DNA of 64,000 nt. Source: Streptomyces lydicus. Its GTDB lineage: Bacteria > Actinomycetota > Actinomycetes > Streptomycetales > Streptomycetaceae. Shown here in pieces: positions 16,711 through 26,439 of this stretch. The stretch's first letter is position 1; each line of letters begins with the position of its first letter. The translations under genes and the position numbers were made by a program. Under the pieces are notes generated by a model. It saw only the letters and a program-made list of their open reading frames with translations, made no database searches and was not told the origin of the DNA. The stretch spans positions 930,001 through 994,000 of the forward strand of contig NZ_RDTE01000003.1 of assembly GCF_004125265.1 (NCBI RefSeq). The letters are read 5' to 3'.

Positions 16711-17172
16711 GTGGCTTCCTCCAACAACGCTCCCTCGTTAGGGCGCTGTGGCGGCTTCGTCGCCCAGTACCCGCAGGACGCGTTCCACTTGCCGGCGCGA
16801 CGCACGTCCGTTCCCGAGGCGCGCAGACGCGTCAGTGCGCTGCTGCACGAGTGGGGCGCGGCTCAACACGTCCTCGACGACGTGGAGTTGGTGGTTTCCG
16901 AGCTGTTCACGAACGCGGTGCGGCACACCGACAGCGAGAAGGTCGGCTGCGAACTCGCCCTCTTCGGGGCCCACATACGCATAGAGGTCACGGACCAGGG
17001 CGGCCCGGAAGATTCGGCACCGCACGTCCAGCCCGGCAGCGTGGACAAGGAGTGCGGACGAGGGCTGTTCCTCGTCGGTGCGCTCTCCGACAGCTGGGGA
17101 TCACGGCCCGCCGACAGCGGTCGGGGCCGGGTCGTCTGGGCGGACCTGCCCTACTCCTCGCTCGCCCGCTGA
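16711..17172 (+). CDS. RsbW-like anti-sigma-type ATP-binding protein
   Basis: A 153-residue HATPase_c protein of the RsbW/SpoIIAB-like class abundant in Streptomyces. Motifs: ELFTNAVRHT (N-box), VTDQGGP (G1) and CGRGLFLVGAL (G2). Such proteins may be serine kinases of anti-sigma antagonists or plain ATP binders. GTG at 16711 is my choice because the product aligns with family N-termini; a TTG at 16675 is the alternative. It is transcribed away from the XRE/DUF397/methyltransferase operon, an arrangement common in Streptomyces, and could be under the same regulator. A two-part hairpin begins in its stop codon. Confidence 0.85.
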   Translation: MASSNNAPSLGRCGGFVAQYPQDAFHLPARRTSVPEARRRVSALLHEWGAAQHVLDDVELVVSELFTNAVRHTDSEKVGCELALFGAHIRIEVTDQGGPEDSAPHVQPGSVDKECGRGLFLVGALSDSWGSRPADSGRGRVVWADLPYSSLAR

Positions 17173-17207
17173 GGCCCCGCGCTCCGCATCGGCGGAGACG
17201 GGGCCTC
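17171..17207. terminator. two-tier hairpin after RsbW-like gene
   Basis: Outer stem GAGGCCCCG (17171-17179)/CGGGGCCTC (17199-17207) and inner stem CTCCGC-ATCG-GCGGAG (17182-17197) form one long hairpin starting at the stop codon. Confidence 0.85.
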
Positions 17208-17268
17208 CGGCACGCCTGGGGCCCATGACGACCCCCCGGGGAGACACCTCCGGACGGGCCGGGCTCCC

Positions 17269-18069
17269 CTAGAGCGGCAGCAGATCCGGCCGCTTGGGCT
17301 CGACATGATCACCGGACGACTCTCCGCGCAGCCGGCGCCCGATCCACGGAACGAGGTGCTCCCGCGCCCAGTGGATGTTGTCCCGCCGCGCGTCGGCGGC
17401 CGACCGCTCCGCCTCCGGCGGCCACGGCTGGTCCGGGTCGGCCGGCACCCGCAGCCCGAGCACCTGGCCCGCGCGCAGCGCCACCCGGGTGTGGCCGTCG
17501 GCGGACAGGTGCAGCCGGTCGTCGCTCCACGCCCGGCGGTCCTGCACCGACTTCAGCGACCACAGGTCCAGGACCGGGCAGTCGTGCCGGTCCGCGATGG
17601 CCCGGACATGCGCCGTATAGGTGGCGATCTTGCCGCGCAGGTGCTTGAGGACGGGGATGCCGCGGGTGTCGAAGCCGGTGCAGAGCAGGACCGTGCCGAC
17701 CTCCTGCCGCAGATCGGCGACCGCCGCCTCGTAGCGCTCGGCGACCGCGTCCGGGTCCGAACCGGGCCGCAGGATGTCATTGCCGCCGGCGCAGAACGTC
17801 ACCAGGGCGGGGGCGAGCTCCTTCGCCCGGGGCAGCTGCTCCTCGACGATCTGGTCCAGGAGCCGCCCCCTGACCGCGAGGTTCGCATAGCGGAAGTCCC
17901 CCTCGGCCTGCTGATCCGAGAGAAGGACCGCCAGGCGGTCCGCCCAACCGATGTACGCCCCGTCAGGGCCGGGATCCCCGACCCCCTCTGTAAAGCTGTC
18001 CCCGACGGCTGCGTACGACCCGATGGCGCCAGGGGCGCCGTTGCTGAAGTACTTCGAATCGTCTGCCAC
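17269..18069 (-). CDS. SGNH/GDSL-family esterase or lipase
   Basis: A 266-residue SGNH hydrolase with no signal peptide. Block I AVGDSFTEG (Ser about 25), block II NLAVRGR, block III CAGGNDIL and block V DRLHLSADGH are all readable, giving a complete Ser-Asp-His active site. It likely deacylates or de-esterifies an unknown substrate. GTG at 18069 is the first start in the frame; GAGGTGA lies about 13 bases upstream, rather far. A candidate promoter with TTGACA is present upstream. It is divergent from the tyrosine phosphatase gene. Confidence 0.86.
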   Translation of the reverse strand: MADDSKYFSNGAPGAIGSYAAVGDSFTEGVGDPGPDGAYIGWADRLAVLLSDQQAEGDFRYANLAVRGRLLDQIVEEQLPRAKELAPALVTFCAGGNDILRPGSDPDAVAERYEAAVADLRQEVGTVLLCTGFDTRGIPVLKHLRGKIATYTAHVRAIADRHDCPVLDLWSLKSVQDRRAWSDDRLHLSADGHTRVALRAGQVLGLRVPADPDQPWPPEAERSAADARRDNIHWAREHLVPWIGRRLRGESSGDHVEPKRPDLLPL

Positions 18070-18133
18070 GTCAGGACATACTTCACCTCAAGAAGTGACC
18101 TACGCCACCGTAACCAGGGGTTGACGAGGGGTG

Positions 18134-18163
18134 ATTAATGCCACCAAGTCAAATTCTTGTCAA
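18134..18163 (-). promoter_or_regulatory. candidate promoter of the SGNH hydrolase
   Basis: On the minus strand TTGACA (18163-18158) and ATTAAT (18139-18134) are 18 bp apart in a markedly AT-rich 60-bp patch. A start near 18127 gives a leader of about 58 nt. Confidence 0.45.
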
Positions 18164-18317
18164 GTTGGAATAAAGATCGACCGCGCTCTGCCTCCGCATA
18201 TCGCGGCGCGTCCGTGTCGCCCATGTCGGCTCGATTGCCTATTGCATCAATGTCGTATCGTCGGAAGTGCCCGCCTCGCCGACGAGCGGCGTCGGCGAAC
18301 GAACCCGAGGAGCGCGC

Positions 18318-19127
18318 GTGACGCAGCAGACGCCGCAGGTCCCCCAGGCCCAGCCCGAGCTCACGGAGGTCCGCAACTTCCGCGATGTGGGCGGTCTGCC
18401 GACCGTGGACGGGCGTCGCGTACGGGAGGGGAGGCTGTTCCGCAGCGGACACCTCGCCCACGCGACCGAGGCGGATGCCGCGTTTCTGGCCGGCCTCGGG
18501 CTGCACACCATCTTCGACTTCCGCAACGCCTCGGACATCAAGCTGGAAGGCCCCGATGTCACGCTGCCCGGCGTGCGGAATGTGAATATCCCGCTCACCG
18601 ATCCGGCCGACGGTGCGGAATTCTGGGTGATGGTGCGCGACGGTGAGCTGGACCAGCTGCGTTCCGCGCTCGGCGACGGCAAGGCCGCGGCCCGTATGGC
18701 CACGACCTACCGCCACATCATCACCACCCGCACCGAAGACCACAGCAGGGTGCTGAACGCGCTGGCCGAGGACAGCGTCCCGGCCCTGATGCACTGTGCG
18801 GCCGGCAAGGACCGCGCCGGCCTGTCCGTCGCGGTGACCCTGCTCGCGGTCGGCGTGGAGCGGGACGCCATCGAGGCGGACTACCTCAAGTCCGACGATC
18901 CCCACCGGCGCTACAAGATCCGCCGCTCCGACAACTCCGCGGTCGGGATGTCGCAGGAGGTCATGGAGTTGCTCGCGCCGCTGTTCGGGGCGCACGCCGA
19001 CTACCTCGCGGCCGCCTACGACGCCATCGAGCAGACCTGGGGCTCGACCGAGAAGTACCTCACCGACGGCCTGAAGCTGACGCCCGCCACCCGCGAGCGG
19101 CTGCGTGACCGGCTGCTGACGGACTGA
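18318..19127 (+). CDS. protein tyrosine/serine phosphatase (PtpB-like)
   Basis: A 269-residue phosphatase of the Y_phosphatase3 family (Mycobacterium PtpB and relatives), which can dephosphorylate phosphotyrosine, phosphoserine or phosphoinositides. It has the N-terminal NFRDVGGLPTVDGRRVREGRLFRSG block and the P-loop HCAAGKDRAG with Cys160 and Arg166 (CX5R). The Lys inside the loop is typical of the lipid-phosphatase-like subgroup. GTG at 18318 follows GAGGAG by five bases. No signal peptide is seen. It is convergent with hpnO. Confidence 0.9.
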   Translation: MTQQTPQVPQAQPELTEVRNFRDVGGLPTVDGRRVREGRLFRSGHLAHATEADAAFLAGLGLHTIFDFRNASDIKLEGPDVTLPGVRNVNIPLTDPADGAEFWVMVRDGELDQLRSALGDGKAAARMATTYRHIITTRTEDHSRVLNALAEDSVPALMHCAAGKDRAGLSVAVTLLAVGVERDAIEADYLKSDDPHRRYKIRRSDNSAVGMSQEVMELLAPLFGAHADYLAAAYDAIEQTWGSTEKYLTDGLKLTPATRERLRDRLLTD

Positions 19128-19139
19128 CTGCCGGGGCAC

Positions 19140-19159
19140 GGGCGGCCCCGCGGCCGCCC
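19140..19159. terminator. hairpin between phosphatase gene and hpnO
   Basis: GGGCGGCC (19140-19147) pairs with GGCCGCCC (19152-19159), loop CCGC. Convergent genes end on both sides. Confidence 0.6.
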
Positions 19160-19229
19160 ATCATACGTCCGCGTTCCGTGGTCCCCGCGGGTCTCCCTCG
19201 GGTACGGGACCGGCCCCGGCCGCCACCGG

Positions 19230-20615
19230 CTACTCGCGGCGTCCCAGGTGTGCCTTGACCAGGGTCCGGCCGAAGTCCCACATCAGGCCGCCGCCCGAGT
19301 GGGCGTCGTCCATGACGGCCGTGAACGCCTCCACGAAGCGGTCGACTTCGCGCTCGCCGATGATCAGCGGGGGGATCAGCTTGATGACTTCGAGGTGATC
19401 GCCGGAGACCTGGGTCAGGATGCGGTGGCGCTGCAGCAGCGGTACCACGACCATCTGCGCGAACAGCCCCTTGCGGGCCGCCTGCAGCATCGTCCAGCGG
19501 CTGCGCAGACCGAGCGAGGTGGGGCGGCCGAACTCGATGCCGATCATCAGGCCGCGGCCCCGTACGTCGTGCAGCAGCTCGTACCTGCCGACCAGCGCGG
19601 CGAGCCGGGAGCGCAGCAGCTCGCCGGTGTGCCGGGCGCCCGCGACGATCTGCTCGTCCTCCATCACCGAGAGCACCGCCAGACCGGCCGCCATCGCCTG
19701 GGCGTTGGCGCCGAAGCTGGCGGAGTGCACCAGTACCCGGTCCATGGACGAGTAGACCTTCTTGAAGATCCAGTCCTTGCCGAGGGTCGCGCCGACGGGG
19801 ACGTAGCCACCGGACAGCGCCTTGGCCACACACACCAGATCCGGCTCGACGCCGTCCTCGTGCTGGTAGGCGAAGAAGTCGCCGGTGCGGCCGAGGCCGG
19901 TCTGCACCTCGTCGGCGATCAGCAGGGCCTTGTGCCGGTGCAGCAACTCCTGTGCGGCGCGCAGGAATCCGGGCGGGGTGGGGTGCACGCCCTTGCCCTG
20001 GATCGGTTCGACCACGAACCCCGCCACATCGCCGCGCTTCAGCTCCCGCGCCAGTGCGTCCAGATCACCCATCGCGATGGCGGTGTCCGGCAGCAGCGGG
20101 GCGAAGCCGTCCCGGAAGCCGTCCTCGCCGTTGACGGAGAGCGCGCCGGTGGTCAGGCCGTGGAAGGCATGGGCGCAGTAGAGGATGCGCGGTCTGCCGG
20201 TGGCGTAGCGGGCGAACTTCAGGGCGGTCTCAACGGCTTCGGTGCCGCTGTTGCCGAAGAAGACCCGGTCCAGGTGGGGCGCACAGGTCAGCAGCTTCTC
20301 GGCGAGCAGGCCGGGCAGCGGCTGGCAGTCGAAGCGGGTGAGATCGGCGAGCTGGGCGTCCAGGACGTCGTGCAGCGCCTTGCGGACGACGGGGTGGTGC
20401 CGTCCCAGGCCCATCACCCCGAATCCCGCGAGCATGTCCAGGTAGTCCTGGCCTTCGGCGTCCCAGAAGTAGGCGCCCTCGGCCCGCTCGTAGACCTTGT
20501 CGAAGCCGATGGTGTGCAGCATCCGCGGGAGCTGGTGGTTGAGATGGCGGGCGTGCAGGTCGTAGCGCTCGCCGCCGCGTGCGGCGAGCAGTTCGGTCAG
20601 ATCGAATCCGGTCAC
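19230..20615 (-). CDS. hpnO: HpnO-type class III aminotransferase (aminobacteriohopanetriol)
   Basis: A 461-residue PLP-dependent class III aminotransferase. In hopanoid clusters HpnO converts the C35 ribosyl-hopane aldehyde to aminobacteriohopanetriol. The cofactor pocket is complete: [37 protein letters not shown] and Lys265 in [10 protein letters not shown]. Its GTG overlaps the dxs stop as GTGA (20612-20615), with GGAGAG upstream inside dxs. It is the last gene of the hopanoid operon. A generic ornithine-type activity cannot be excluded from sequence alone, but the context makes HpnO the best call. Confidence 0.88.
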   Translation of the reverse strand: MTGFDLTELLAARGGERYDLHARHLNHQLPRMLHTIGFDKVYERAEGAYFWDAEGQDYLDMLAGFGVMGLGRHHPVVRKALHDVLDAQLADLTRFDCQPLPGLLAEKLLTCAPHLDRVFFGNSGTEAVETALKFARYATGRPRILYCAHAFHGLTTGALSVNGEDGFRDGFAPLLPDTAIAMGDLDALARELKRGDVAGFVVEPIQGKGVHPTPPGFLRAAQELLHRHKALLIADEVQTGLGRTGDFFAYQHEDGVEPDLVCVAKALSGGYVPVGATLGKDWIFKKVYSSMDRVLVHSASFGANAQAMAAGLAVLSVMEDEQIVAGARHTGELLRSRLAALVGRYELLHDVRGRGLMIGIEFGRPTSLGLRSRWTMLQAARKGLFAQMVVVPLLQRHRILTQVSGDHLEVIKLIPPLIIGEREVDRFVEAFTAVMDDAHSGGGLMWDFGRTLVKAHLGRRE

Positions 20616-22492
20616 GCGTGGCTCTCCTTACGGGCCAGCGCGGCGCTGATCCGGCCGGCGATCTCGTCCGGGGTGAGGCCGAGATCGGCCAGCAGCTCAC
20701 CGCGCTTGGCGTGTGCCAAGAACTGCTCGGGGATACCGAAGGTGCGCAGCGGCACGTCCACACCGGCGTCCCGCAGCGCCTGGCCGACCGCCCAGCCCAC
20801 GCCTCCGGTCCGGCAGTTGTCCTCGACGACCACCACCATGGCGTGGTCCGCGGCGAGCCGGGGGACGGCGTCGTCCACCGGTTTGACCCACCGCGGGTCG
20901 ATGACGGTGGTGTCGACGCCGCGTGCCGTGAGCAGTTCGGCGACCCGCAGACAGACCGGAGCCATCACGCCGACCGCGACCAGCAGGACGTCGGGGTGCG
21001 GCGCCCGGTGGAGGACATCGACGCCGCCGATCCGGTCCACGGCCGGGAGGGGATCGTCCACCGGCTCCTTGGGGAAGCGGACGACGGTCGGGGCGTCGGC
21101 CACGTCCAGCGCTTCGCGCAGCTGGGCGCGGAGCTGGTCGGCGTCGCGCGGTGCGGCGATCCGCAGACCGGGGACGACCTGGAGGATCGACAGGTCCCAC
21201 ATGCCGTTGTGGGAGGCGCCGTCGGTGCCGGTGAGGCCGGCCCGGTCCAGGACGAAGGTGACGCCGCACTGGTGCAGCGCCACATCCATCAGCACCTGGT
21301 CGAAGGCCCGGCCCAGGAAGGTGGCGTAGACCGCGACGACGGGGTGCAGGCCGCCGGTGGCCAGCCCCGCCGCCGACACCACCGCATGCTGTTCGGCGAT
21401 GCCCACGTCCCACACCCGGTCGGGGTAGGCCGCGGCGAATTTCCCTAGCCCGACCGGCTGGAGCATCGCCGCGGTGAGGGCGACGACGTCCGCGCGTTCG
21501 GCGCCGATGCGGACCATCTCGTCGCCAAAGACGGAGGTCCAGGAGGGCCGGGCCACCGGGGTGACGGGTGCGCAGGTCAGGGGGTCCATCACACCGACCG
21601 TGTGTAAGTGGTCGGCCTCGTCCTCCAGGGCGGGCCGGCAGCCGCGGCCCTTCTCGGTGAGGCAGTGCACCAGCACCGGGCCGTGGAAGCCCTTGGCGCG
21701 GCGCAGCGCCGATTCGACGGCCGCGGTGTCATGGCCGTCGATCGGTCCGAGGTACTTCAGCCCCAGGTCCTCGAACAGGCCCTGGGGCGCGAAGGCGTCC
21801 TTGAAGCCCTTCTTGGCGCCGTGCAGGGATCCGTAGAGCGGCGCTCCGACGACCGGGGTGCGCTGGAGCACGTCCTTGCACCGGGCCAGGAACTTCTCGT
21901 AGCCGTCGGTGGTGCGCAGGGTGGCGAGATGGCCGGCGAGGCCGCCGATGGTGGGGGCGTAGGAGCGCTCGTTGTCGTTGACGACGATGATCAGCGGGCG
22001 GTCCTTGGCGGCGGCGATATTGTTGAGGGCTTCCCAGGCCATCCCGCCGGTGAGCGCGCCGTCCCCGATGACGGCCACCACATGGTCGGTGCCGCCCCGC
22101 ACCTGCCGGGCCTTGGCCAGGCCGTCGGCCCAGCCCAGCACCGTCGAGGCATGGCTGTTCTCGATGACGTCGTGCGCGGACTCGGCGCGGGAGGGGTAGC
22201 CGGACAGGCCGCCCTTGGCCCGCAGCTTGGAGAAGTCCTGGCGTCCGGTCAGGAGCTTGTGTACGTAGGCCTGGTGGCCGGTGTCCCACAGGATGCGGTC
22301 GGCGGGTGAGTCGAAGACCCGGTGCAGGGCGATGGTCAGCTCGACCACGCCCAGGTTGGGCCCCAGGTGGCCGCCGGTACGGGCGACGGCGTGCACGAGG
22401 AAGTGCCGGATCTCCTCGGCGAGTGCGGCAAGGCGCTCGGCGGGGAGCGCCTTGAGGTGGTCTGGCTGCCGGATGTTCTCCAGCATCGTCAT
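20612..22492 (-). CDS. dxs: 1-deoxy-D-xylulose-5-phosphate synthase, hopanoid-cluster copy
   Basis: A 626-residue thiamine-diphosphate enzyme that condenses pyruvate and glyceraldehyde-3-phosphate, the first step of the MEP pathway. Visible features: [10 protein letters not shown], the TPP motif [16 protein letters not shown] (about 145-160), DGHDT, and the transketolase-like half with [10 protein letters not shown] and [10 protein letters not shown]. Length matches normal Dxs. Placed between hpnH and hpnO, it probably boosts precursor supply for hopanoids; an additional housekeeping copy likely exists elsewhere. Codon 296 (21605-21607 on the plus strand) is TTA, the only in-frame TTA I found in the window, so translation should depend on the bldA tRNA. 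Confidence 0.93.
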   Translation of the reverse strand: MTMLENIRQPDHLKALPAERLAALAEEIRHFLVHAVARTGGHLGPNLGVVELTIALHRVFDSPADRILWDTGHQAYVHKLLTGRQDFSKLRAKGGLSGYPSRAESAHDVIENSHASTVLGWADGLAKARQVRGGTDHVVAVIGDGALTGGMAWEALNNIAAAKDRPLIIVVNDNERSYAPTIGGLAGHLATLRTTDGYEKFLARCKDVLQRTPVVGAPLYGSLHGAKKGFKDAFAPQGLFEDLGLKYLGPIDGHDTAAVESALRRAKGFHGPVLVHCLTEKGRGCRPALEDEADHLHTVGVMDPLTCAPVTPVARPSWTSVFGDEMVRIGAERADVVALTAAMLQPVGLGKFAAAYPDRVWDVGIAEQHAVVSAAGLATGGLHPVVAVYATFLGRAFDQVLMDVALHQCGVTFVLDRAGLTGTDGASHNGMWDLSILQVVPGLRIAAPRDADQLRAQLREALDVADAPTVVRFPKEPVDDPLPAVDRIGGVDVLHRAPHPDVLLVAVGVMAPVCLRVAELLTARGVDTTVIDPRWVKPVDDAVPRLAADHAMVVVVEDNCRTGGVGWAVGQALRDAGVDVPLRTFGIPEQFLAHAKRGELLADLGLTPDEIAGRISAALARKESHA

Positions 22493-22531
22493 TCGCGCTC
22501 CCCCTCCGGTTCGGCTGACAGGGACCGGCCG

Positions 22532-22570
22532 GGCCCGGCTCGTGCGCCCGTGCGGCGCAGGAGCCGGGCC
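22532..22570 (-). terminator. hairpin between hpnH and dxs
   Basis: GGCCCGGCTC (22532-22541) pairs with GAGCCGGGCC (22561-22570) in the 126-bp gap. It may attenuate transcription entering dxs-hpnO. Confidence 0.45.
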
Positions 22571-22618
22571 GGACCGGGACGACGGTGCGCCCGGGCGCGG
22601 CTCACCGCCGGTGGGCGG

Positions 22619-23644
22619 TCACCCGCGGTTGCCCGCGACGGTCTCCCTGGCCGCCCGGAGGGATTCCTTCAGCGACCCCATGGTGGCGAGGACGGCGGTC
22701 GGCTCGTAGCCGCAGTGCGCCATGCAGTTGGCGCAGCGCGGGTCCTTGCCGCGGCCGTACTTGGCCCAGTCGGTCTCCTCGATGAGCTCCCGGTAGGTGG
22801 GGACGTACCCGTCGCTCATGAGGTAGCAGGGGCGCTGCCAGCCGAAGAGCGAGTAGTTGGGGATCGCCCACGCCGTGCACGGGAAGTCCGCCTTGCCCTC
22901 CAGGAAGTCCAGGAAGAGCGGGCTGTGGTTGAGCCGCCAGCGGCGCCGGTTGCCGCCGGCGAAGGCCTTCTTGAACAGCTCGCGGGTCTGCTCCACACCG
23001 AGGAAGTGCTCCTGGTCGGGGGCCTTCTCGTAGGCATAGGCGGGCGACAGCATCATTTCGTCGACCTGCAGATCGTCATTGAGGAAGTTGAGGACCTCGA
23101 TGATGGTCTGCGGGGTGTCGGTGTTGAAGAACGTGGAGTTGGTGGTGACCCGGAAACCGCGCCGCTTGGCCTCCTTGATCGCCGCCACCGCCTCGTCGAA
23201 CACGCCTTCCTTCGCGACGGATTCATCGTGCCGCTCGCGCATGCCGTCGATGTGCACGGCGAAAGCGAAATACGGCGAGGGGGTGAAGTTCTGCATCTTC
23301 TTGCGCAGCAACATCGCGTTGGTACACAGGAAGACGTACTTCCGCTTGGCCACCAACTGCCGCACGATCTCGTCGATCTGCGGGTGCATCAGGGGCTCGC
23401 CGCCGGCAATGGACACCATCGGGGCGCCGGACTCCAGCACCGCACCGACCGCCTGCGCCACCGGCATACGCTGTTTGAGCACGCCCGCCGGGTGCTGGAT
23501 CTTCCCGCAGCCCTCGCATTTCAGATTGCACGCGAAGAGCGGTTCCAGCTCGACGATGAGCGGGAACTTCTCCCGTCGGCGGATCATCTTCTGTTCAAAA
23601 AGATAGGTCCCGACCCGAATGGACTGACGGAGCGGCATGGCCAT
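22619..23644 (-). CDS. hpnH: HpnH, adenosyl hopene synthase (radical SAM)
   Basis: A 341-residue radical SAM enzyme that adds the 5'-deoxyadenosyl group to hopene, making adenosylhopane. The [4Fe-4S] motif is Cys39-x3-Cys43-x2-Cys46 (CNLKCEGC), followed by SIAGGEPLMHP. A C-terminal Cys pattern (CANCMAHCG) matches the SPASM-like extension of HpnH. The start at ATG 23644 is set by GGAGGTGA five bases upstream; a second ATG two codons later is possible. It sits 5 bp after hpnG and so is cotranscribed. Confidence 0.95.
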   Translation of the reverse strand: MAMPLRQSIRVGTYLFEQKMIRRREKFPLIVELEPLFACNLKCEGCGKIQHPAGVLKQRMPVAQAVGAVLESGAPMVSIAGGEPLMHPQIDEIVRQLVAKRKYVFLCTNAMLLRKKMQNFTPSPYFAFAVHIDGMRERHDESVAKEGVFDEAVAAIKEAKRRGFRVTTNSTFFNTDTPQTIIEVLNFLNDDLQVDEMMLSPAYAYEKAPDQEHFLGVEQTRELFKKAFAGGNRRRWRLNHSPLFLDFLEGKADFPCTAWAIPNYSLFGWQRPCYLMSDGYVPTYRELIEETDWAKYGRGKDPRCANCMAHCGYEPTAVLATMGSLKESLRAARETVAGNRG

Positions 23645-23649
23645 CTGGC

Positions 23650-24315
23650 TCACCTCCAGGGGAGCAGCAAAGAACGGTGCCATTCGTAGAAAACAGGAAG
23701 TACGGAGCGCAGCACCCGGAAGGCCGATATTCCACCGCGCACCGTGCCGATGCGTACGAGCTCATGTTCTGGAGCGTCCACGACCACCCGGACGGCCGCA
23801 ACCGGACGGATGCCGGCGTTCCGGGCCACCCGGAGGGTCGCGGCCGATTCCATGTCCACCGCGACCGCACCCGCGGCATGCAGCGCGGCCCGCTCCGCAC
23901 CGCGTACGACGTGGTCGGAGCCGCGCAGCAGCCCGGTGTGCACGGTCAGCCCACGCTTGCGCAGGGCCCGGAGCAGCGGGCCGTTGTCGTGGCAGAGCGT
24001 TTCCGGCGCGTCCGCATGCTGGTCGCGGGTGGCTTCGGCGACGACCACGTCCCCGGGGCGCATCCCGGGCGCGAGGCCGGCACAGAAGCCGCTGGCGACG
24101 ACGGGGGAACGTTCGGTGACCGCGCCCGCACGCAGCGCATGGGTGAGGGTGCGCTCGGCCGCCTGGGGGCCCATGCCGGTACGGAGCGTGACCAGCTGCG
24201 GACCGTCCCCTCGCGCCGCTCCCCCGCGGTCACCGCCGCGCAGCGCGAACCGCTCGATGCCGAGCGCACAGGCGACCAGCAGGGGCGGGTCCGGGTCCGC
24301 CGGGGGCCTTGGCAT
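23650..24315 (-). CDS. hpnG: HpnG-type hopanoid nucleosidase/phosphorylase
   Basis: A 221-residue protein of the nucleoside phosphorylase/MTA-SAH nucleosidase fold. In hopanoid synthesis HpnG removes adenine from adenosylhopane to give ribosylhopane. TLRTGMGPQ, ASGFCAGLAPGM, GDVVVAE and AVDMESAA (with the catalytic-site Glu) are the family landmarks. Its ATG overlaps the shc stop as ATGA (24315), so the two are translationally coupled. hpnH follows after 5 bp. Confidence 0.9.
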   Translation of the reverse strand: MPRPPADPDPPLLVACALGIERFALRGGDRGGAARGDGPQLVTLRTGMGPQAAERTLTHALRAGAVTERSPVVASGFCAGLAPGMRPGDVVVAEATRDQHADAPETLCHDNGPLLRALRKRGLTVHTGLLRGSDHVVRGAERAALHAAGAVAVDMESAATLRVARNAGIRPVAAVRVVVDAPEHELVRIGTVRGGISAFRVLRSVLPVFYEWHRSLLLPWR

Positions 24316-26363
24316 CAGGCCCTCACCGGCGCGGCGGCCAGTCCCCCGCCCAGGTAGCGGCCCAGGGCGGTCAGCGGGAAGACCTGGCGGTAGAGGTGAT
24401 AGTTGATGGAGAAGTCCCAGGGGAAGCCCGTGCCGGTGAAGTACGGCTCGTCCCAGGACCCGTCCTCGCGCTGTGTCGCGGTCAGCCAGCGCACTCCGCG
24501 CCCAACCGCCTCGCTGTCCCGCTCCCCGGCCGCGAGCAGCGCCATCAGCGCCCAGGCGGTCTGTGAGGCGGTCGAGGCGCCGCGTCCGGCCCACTTCTCC
24601 TTGTCCTGGTAGGAGCGCTGGTCCTCGCCCCAGCCGCCGTCGTCGTTCTGCACCCGCTCCAGCCAGCGCACCGCCCGGCGCACCGCGGGGTGCGAGGCGG
24701 GGATGCCGGCCGCGGCGAGCGCGGGGAGCACCGAGCCGGTGCCGTAGAGGTAGTTGGTGCCCCAGCGGCCGAACCAGGCGCCACTGGGCTCCTGTTCGGC
24801 CAGCAGCCAGGCGATGCCACGGCGGGTGCGCGGGTCGTGGGTACGGCCGACATCGGCCAGCATCTCGACGACATGGGCGGTGACGTCGGCCGACGGCGGG
24901 TCGATGACCTCCCCGAAGTCGCAGAACGGCAGCCGGTCGGGGAACGGACTGGTGTTGTCGACGTCGAAGGCGCCCCAGCCCCCGCCCTTGGACTGCATCC
25001 CGAAGTTCCAGCGCACCGCGCGGTCCACCGCGGCCTCGACCCGCTGCGGATCGGGGTGCTGGACCCGGCGCAGCGCGAGCACCACCTCGGCGGTGTCGTC
25101 GATGTCCGGGTAGTTGCCGTTCTCGAACTCGAACGCCCAGCCACCGGAAGGGAGTCGGGGCCGCTTCACGCTCCAGTCGCCGGGCCGGCGGATCTGCTCG
25201 GCGAGCATCCAGTCGACGGCCTTGACCAGCTGCGGGTGGCCGGCGGGCAGTCCGGCGTCGGCGAGCGCGATGGTGGCCAGGCAGGTGTCCCAGACCGGGG
25301 ACTGGCAGGCCTCGATCATCCGGGTGGGGCCTCCCTGGCCGTCGGGCCCGGAGGGACCGTCCTCGCGCCACACGGCGAAGCGGTCGAGGGAGGCCAGGCC
25401 GGCGCGCAGCACGGGGTGGTCGAGGTCGTAGCCGAGGAGGTGCAGGGCGATGACGGAGTAGACGGCGGGGGGCTGGATGCCGCCCCAGCAGCCGTCGTTC
25501 TCCTGCCGCTCGATGATCCAGCGGGCGGCGGAGCGCATCGCGGCGCCGCGCAGCTTGCGCAGGGCGACCTTGTGGTAGAGGTGCAGCGCCTTGTCCAGGC
25601 GCTGGAAGAGCCCGTCCCAGGTGGTGGCGGGGGCGAGCGGCCGCGGCGGGTCGGGCCGGCGCGGATCGGTGTGCAGCTCGTCGAGGCCGAACGGCGCAGG
25701 GCGCACCGGGCGCTTCGCCGAGACGATGGTCAGCGGCACGATGGTCTGCCGCGCCCAGCATCCGAAGTCGTAGATGTTGAGCGGGAACCACGAGGGGAAG
25801 TAGATCAGCTCCGGCGGGAGTTGGGGCAGGTCGTCCCATCTCCACCAGCCGAAGAGGGCCAGCCAGATGCGGGTGAAGACCCGGGCCGCGGCGACTCCGC
25901 CCTGTTCGCGGACCCATGCGGAGGCCTTGGCCAGGTGCGGGGCGTCGGGGTCGTCCCCGGCGAGGCGCAGGGCGACATAGGCCTCGATGGTGGTGGAGAG
26001 TTCGCCGGGCCCGCCGTGGAAGGTGGCCCAGGTGCCGTCCGCGCGCTGCTCACCGCGGATGTGGCGGGCCGCGGCCTCGGTGACCTTCGGGTCCTGGATG
26101 CCCAGAAACTGACGGAGCAGCAGATCTTCGGCGTCCATCGTGACGTTGGTCTCGAGGTCGCCCTTCCACCATCCGGCGGGGTCCTGCACGGAGAGCAGAT
26201 ACTCCGTGGCGCGGGCGGTCGCGCGACGAGCGGCATCCGCCGTGTCCTGCGCCGAGGCGGTGCGGGGGTGCGTGGCTGTTGCGGTTGTCTCAGCGGTGGC
26301 ATCGCTGGCCGAGGGGGCCCGGGGCGGCAGCGCCCCGGTACTTCCGTCGGTCGTCGCTGTCAT
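24315..26363 (-). CDS. shc: squalene-hopene cyclase
   Basis: A 682-residue terpene cyclase that converts squalene to hopene/hopanol, a monotopic membrane-associated enzyme. The protonating DxDD motif is DIDDTAE at residues 420-426. Several QW-type repeats are visible (QRADGTWATF, ENDGCWGG, QSKGGGWGAFD, QEPSGAWFGRWG, NDDGGWGED, QREDGSWDE). The first 45 residues are a Thr/Ala-rich extension without homology. The ATG at 26363 has AAGGGG upstream. A 107-bp gap with a strong hairpin separates it from the prenyl synthase gene, unusual in this otherwise overlapping operon. Confidence 0.96.
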   Translation of the reverse strand: MTATTDGSTGALPPRAPSASDATAETTATATHPRTASAQDTADAARRATARATEYLLSVQDPAGWWKGDLETNVTMDAEDLLLRQFLGIQDPKVTEAAARHIRGEQRADGTWATFHGGPGELSTTIEAYVALRLAGDDPDAPHLAKASAWVREQGGVAAARVFTRIWLALFGWWRWDDLPQLPPELIYFPSWFPLNIYDFGCWARQTIVPLTIVSAKRPVRPAPFGLDELHTDPRRPDPPRPLAPATTWDGLFQRLDKALHLYHKVALRKLRGAAMRSAARWIIERQENDGCWGGIQPPAVYSVIALHLLGYDLDHPVLRAGLASLDRFAVWREDGPSGPDGQGGPTRMIEACQSPVWDTCLATIALADAGLPAGHPQLVKAVDWMLAEQIRRPGDWSVKRPRLPSGGWAFEFENGNYPDIDDTAEVVLALRRVQHPDPQRVEAAVDRAVRWNFGMQSKGGGWGAFDVDNTSPFPDRLPFCDFGEVIDPPSADVTAHVVEMLADVGRTHDPRTRRGIAWLLAEQEPSGAWFGRWGTNYLYGTGSVLPALAAAGIPASHPAVRRAVRWLERVQNDDGGWGEDQRSYQDKEKWAGRGASTASQTAWALMALLAAGERDSEAVGRGVRWLTATQREDGSWDEPYFTGTGFPWDFSINYHLYRQVFPLTALGRYLGGGLAAAPVRA

Positions 26364-26412
26364 GGCTTCCCCTTCTGCAGTGAACTGTGCAAAGCGTGCT
26401 CAGGGATTCCGT

Positions 26413-26439
26413 CGGCCGGCGCCTGGCTGGCGCCGGCCG
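26413..26439 (-). terminator. strong hairpin between prenyl synthase gene and shc
   Basis: CGGCCGGCGCC (26413-26423) and GGCGCCGGCCG (26429-26439) form a perfect 11-bp stem with loop TGGCT. It lies inside the hopanoid operon, so it may be an attenuator or an RNA-processing/stability element rather than a true end. Confidence 0.65.
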
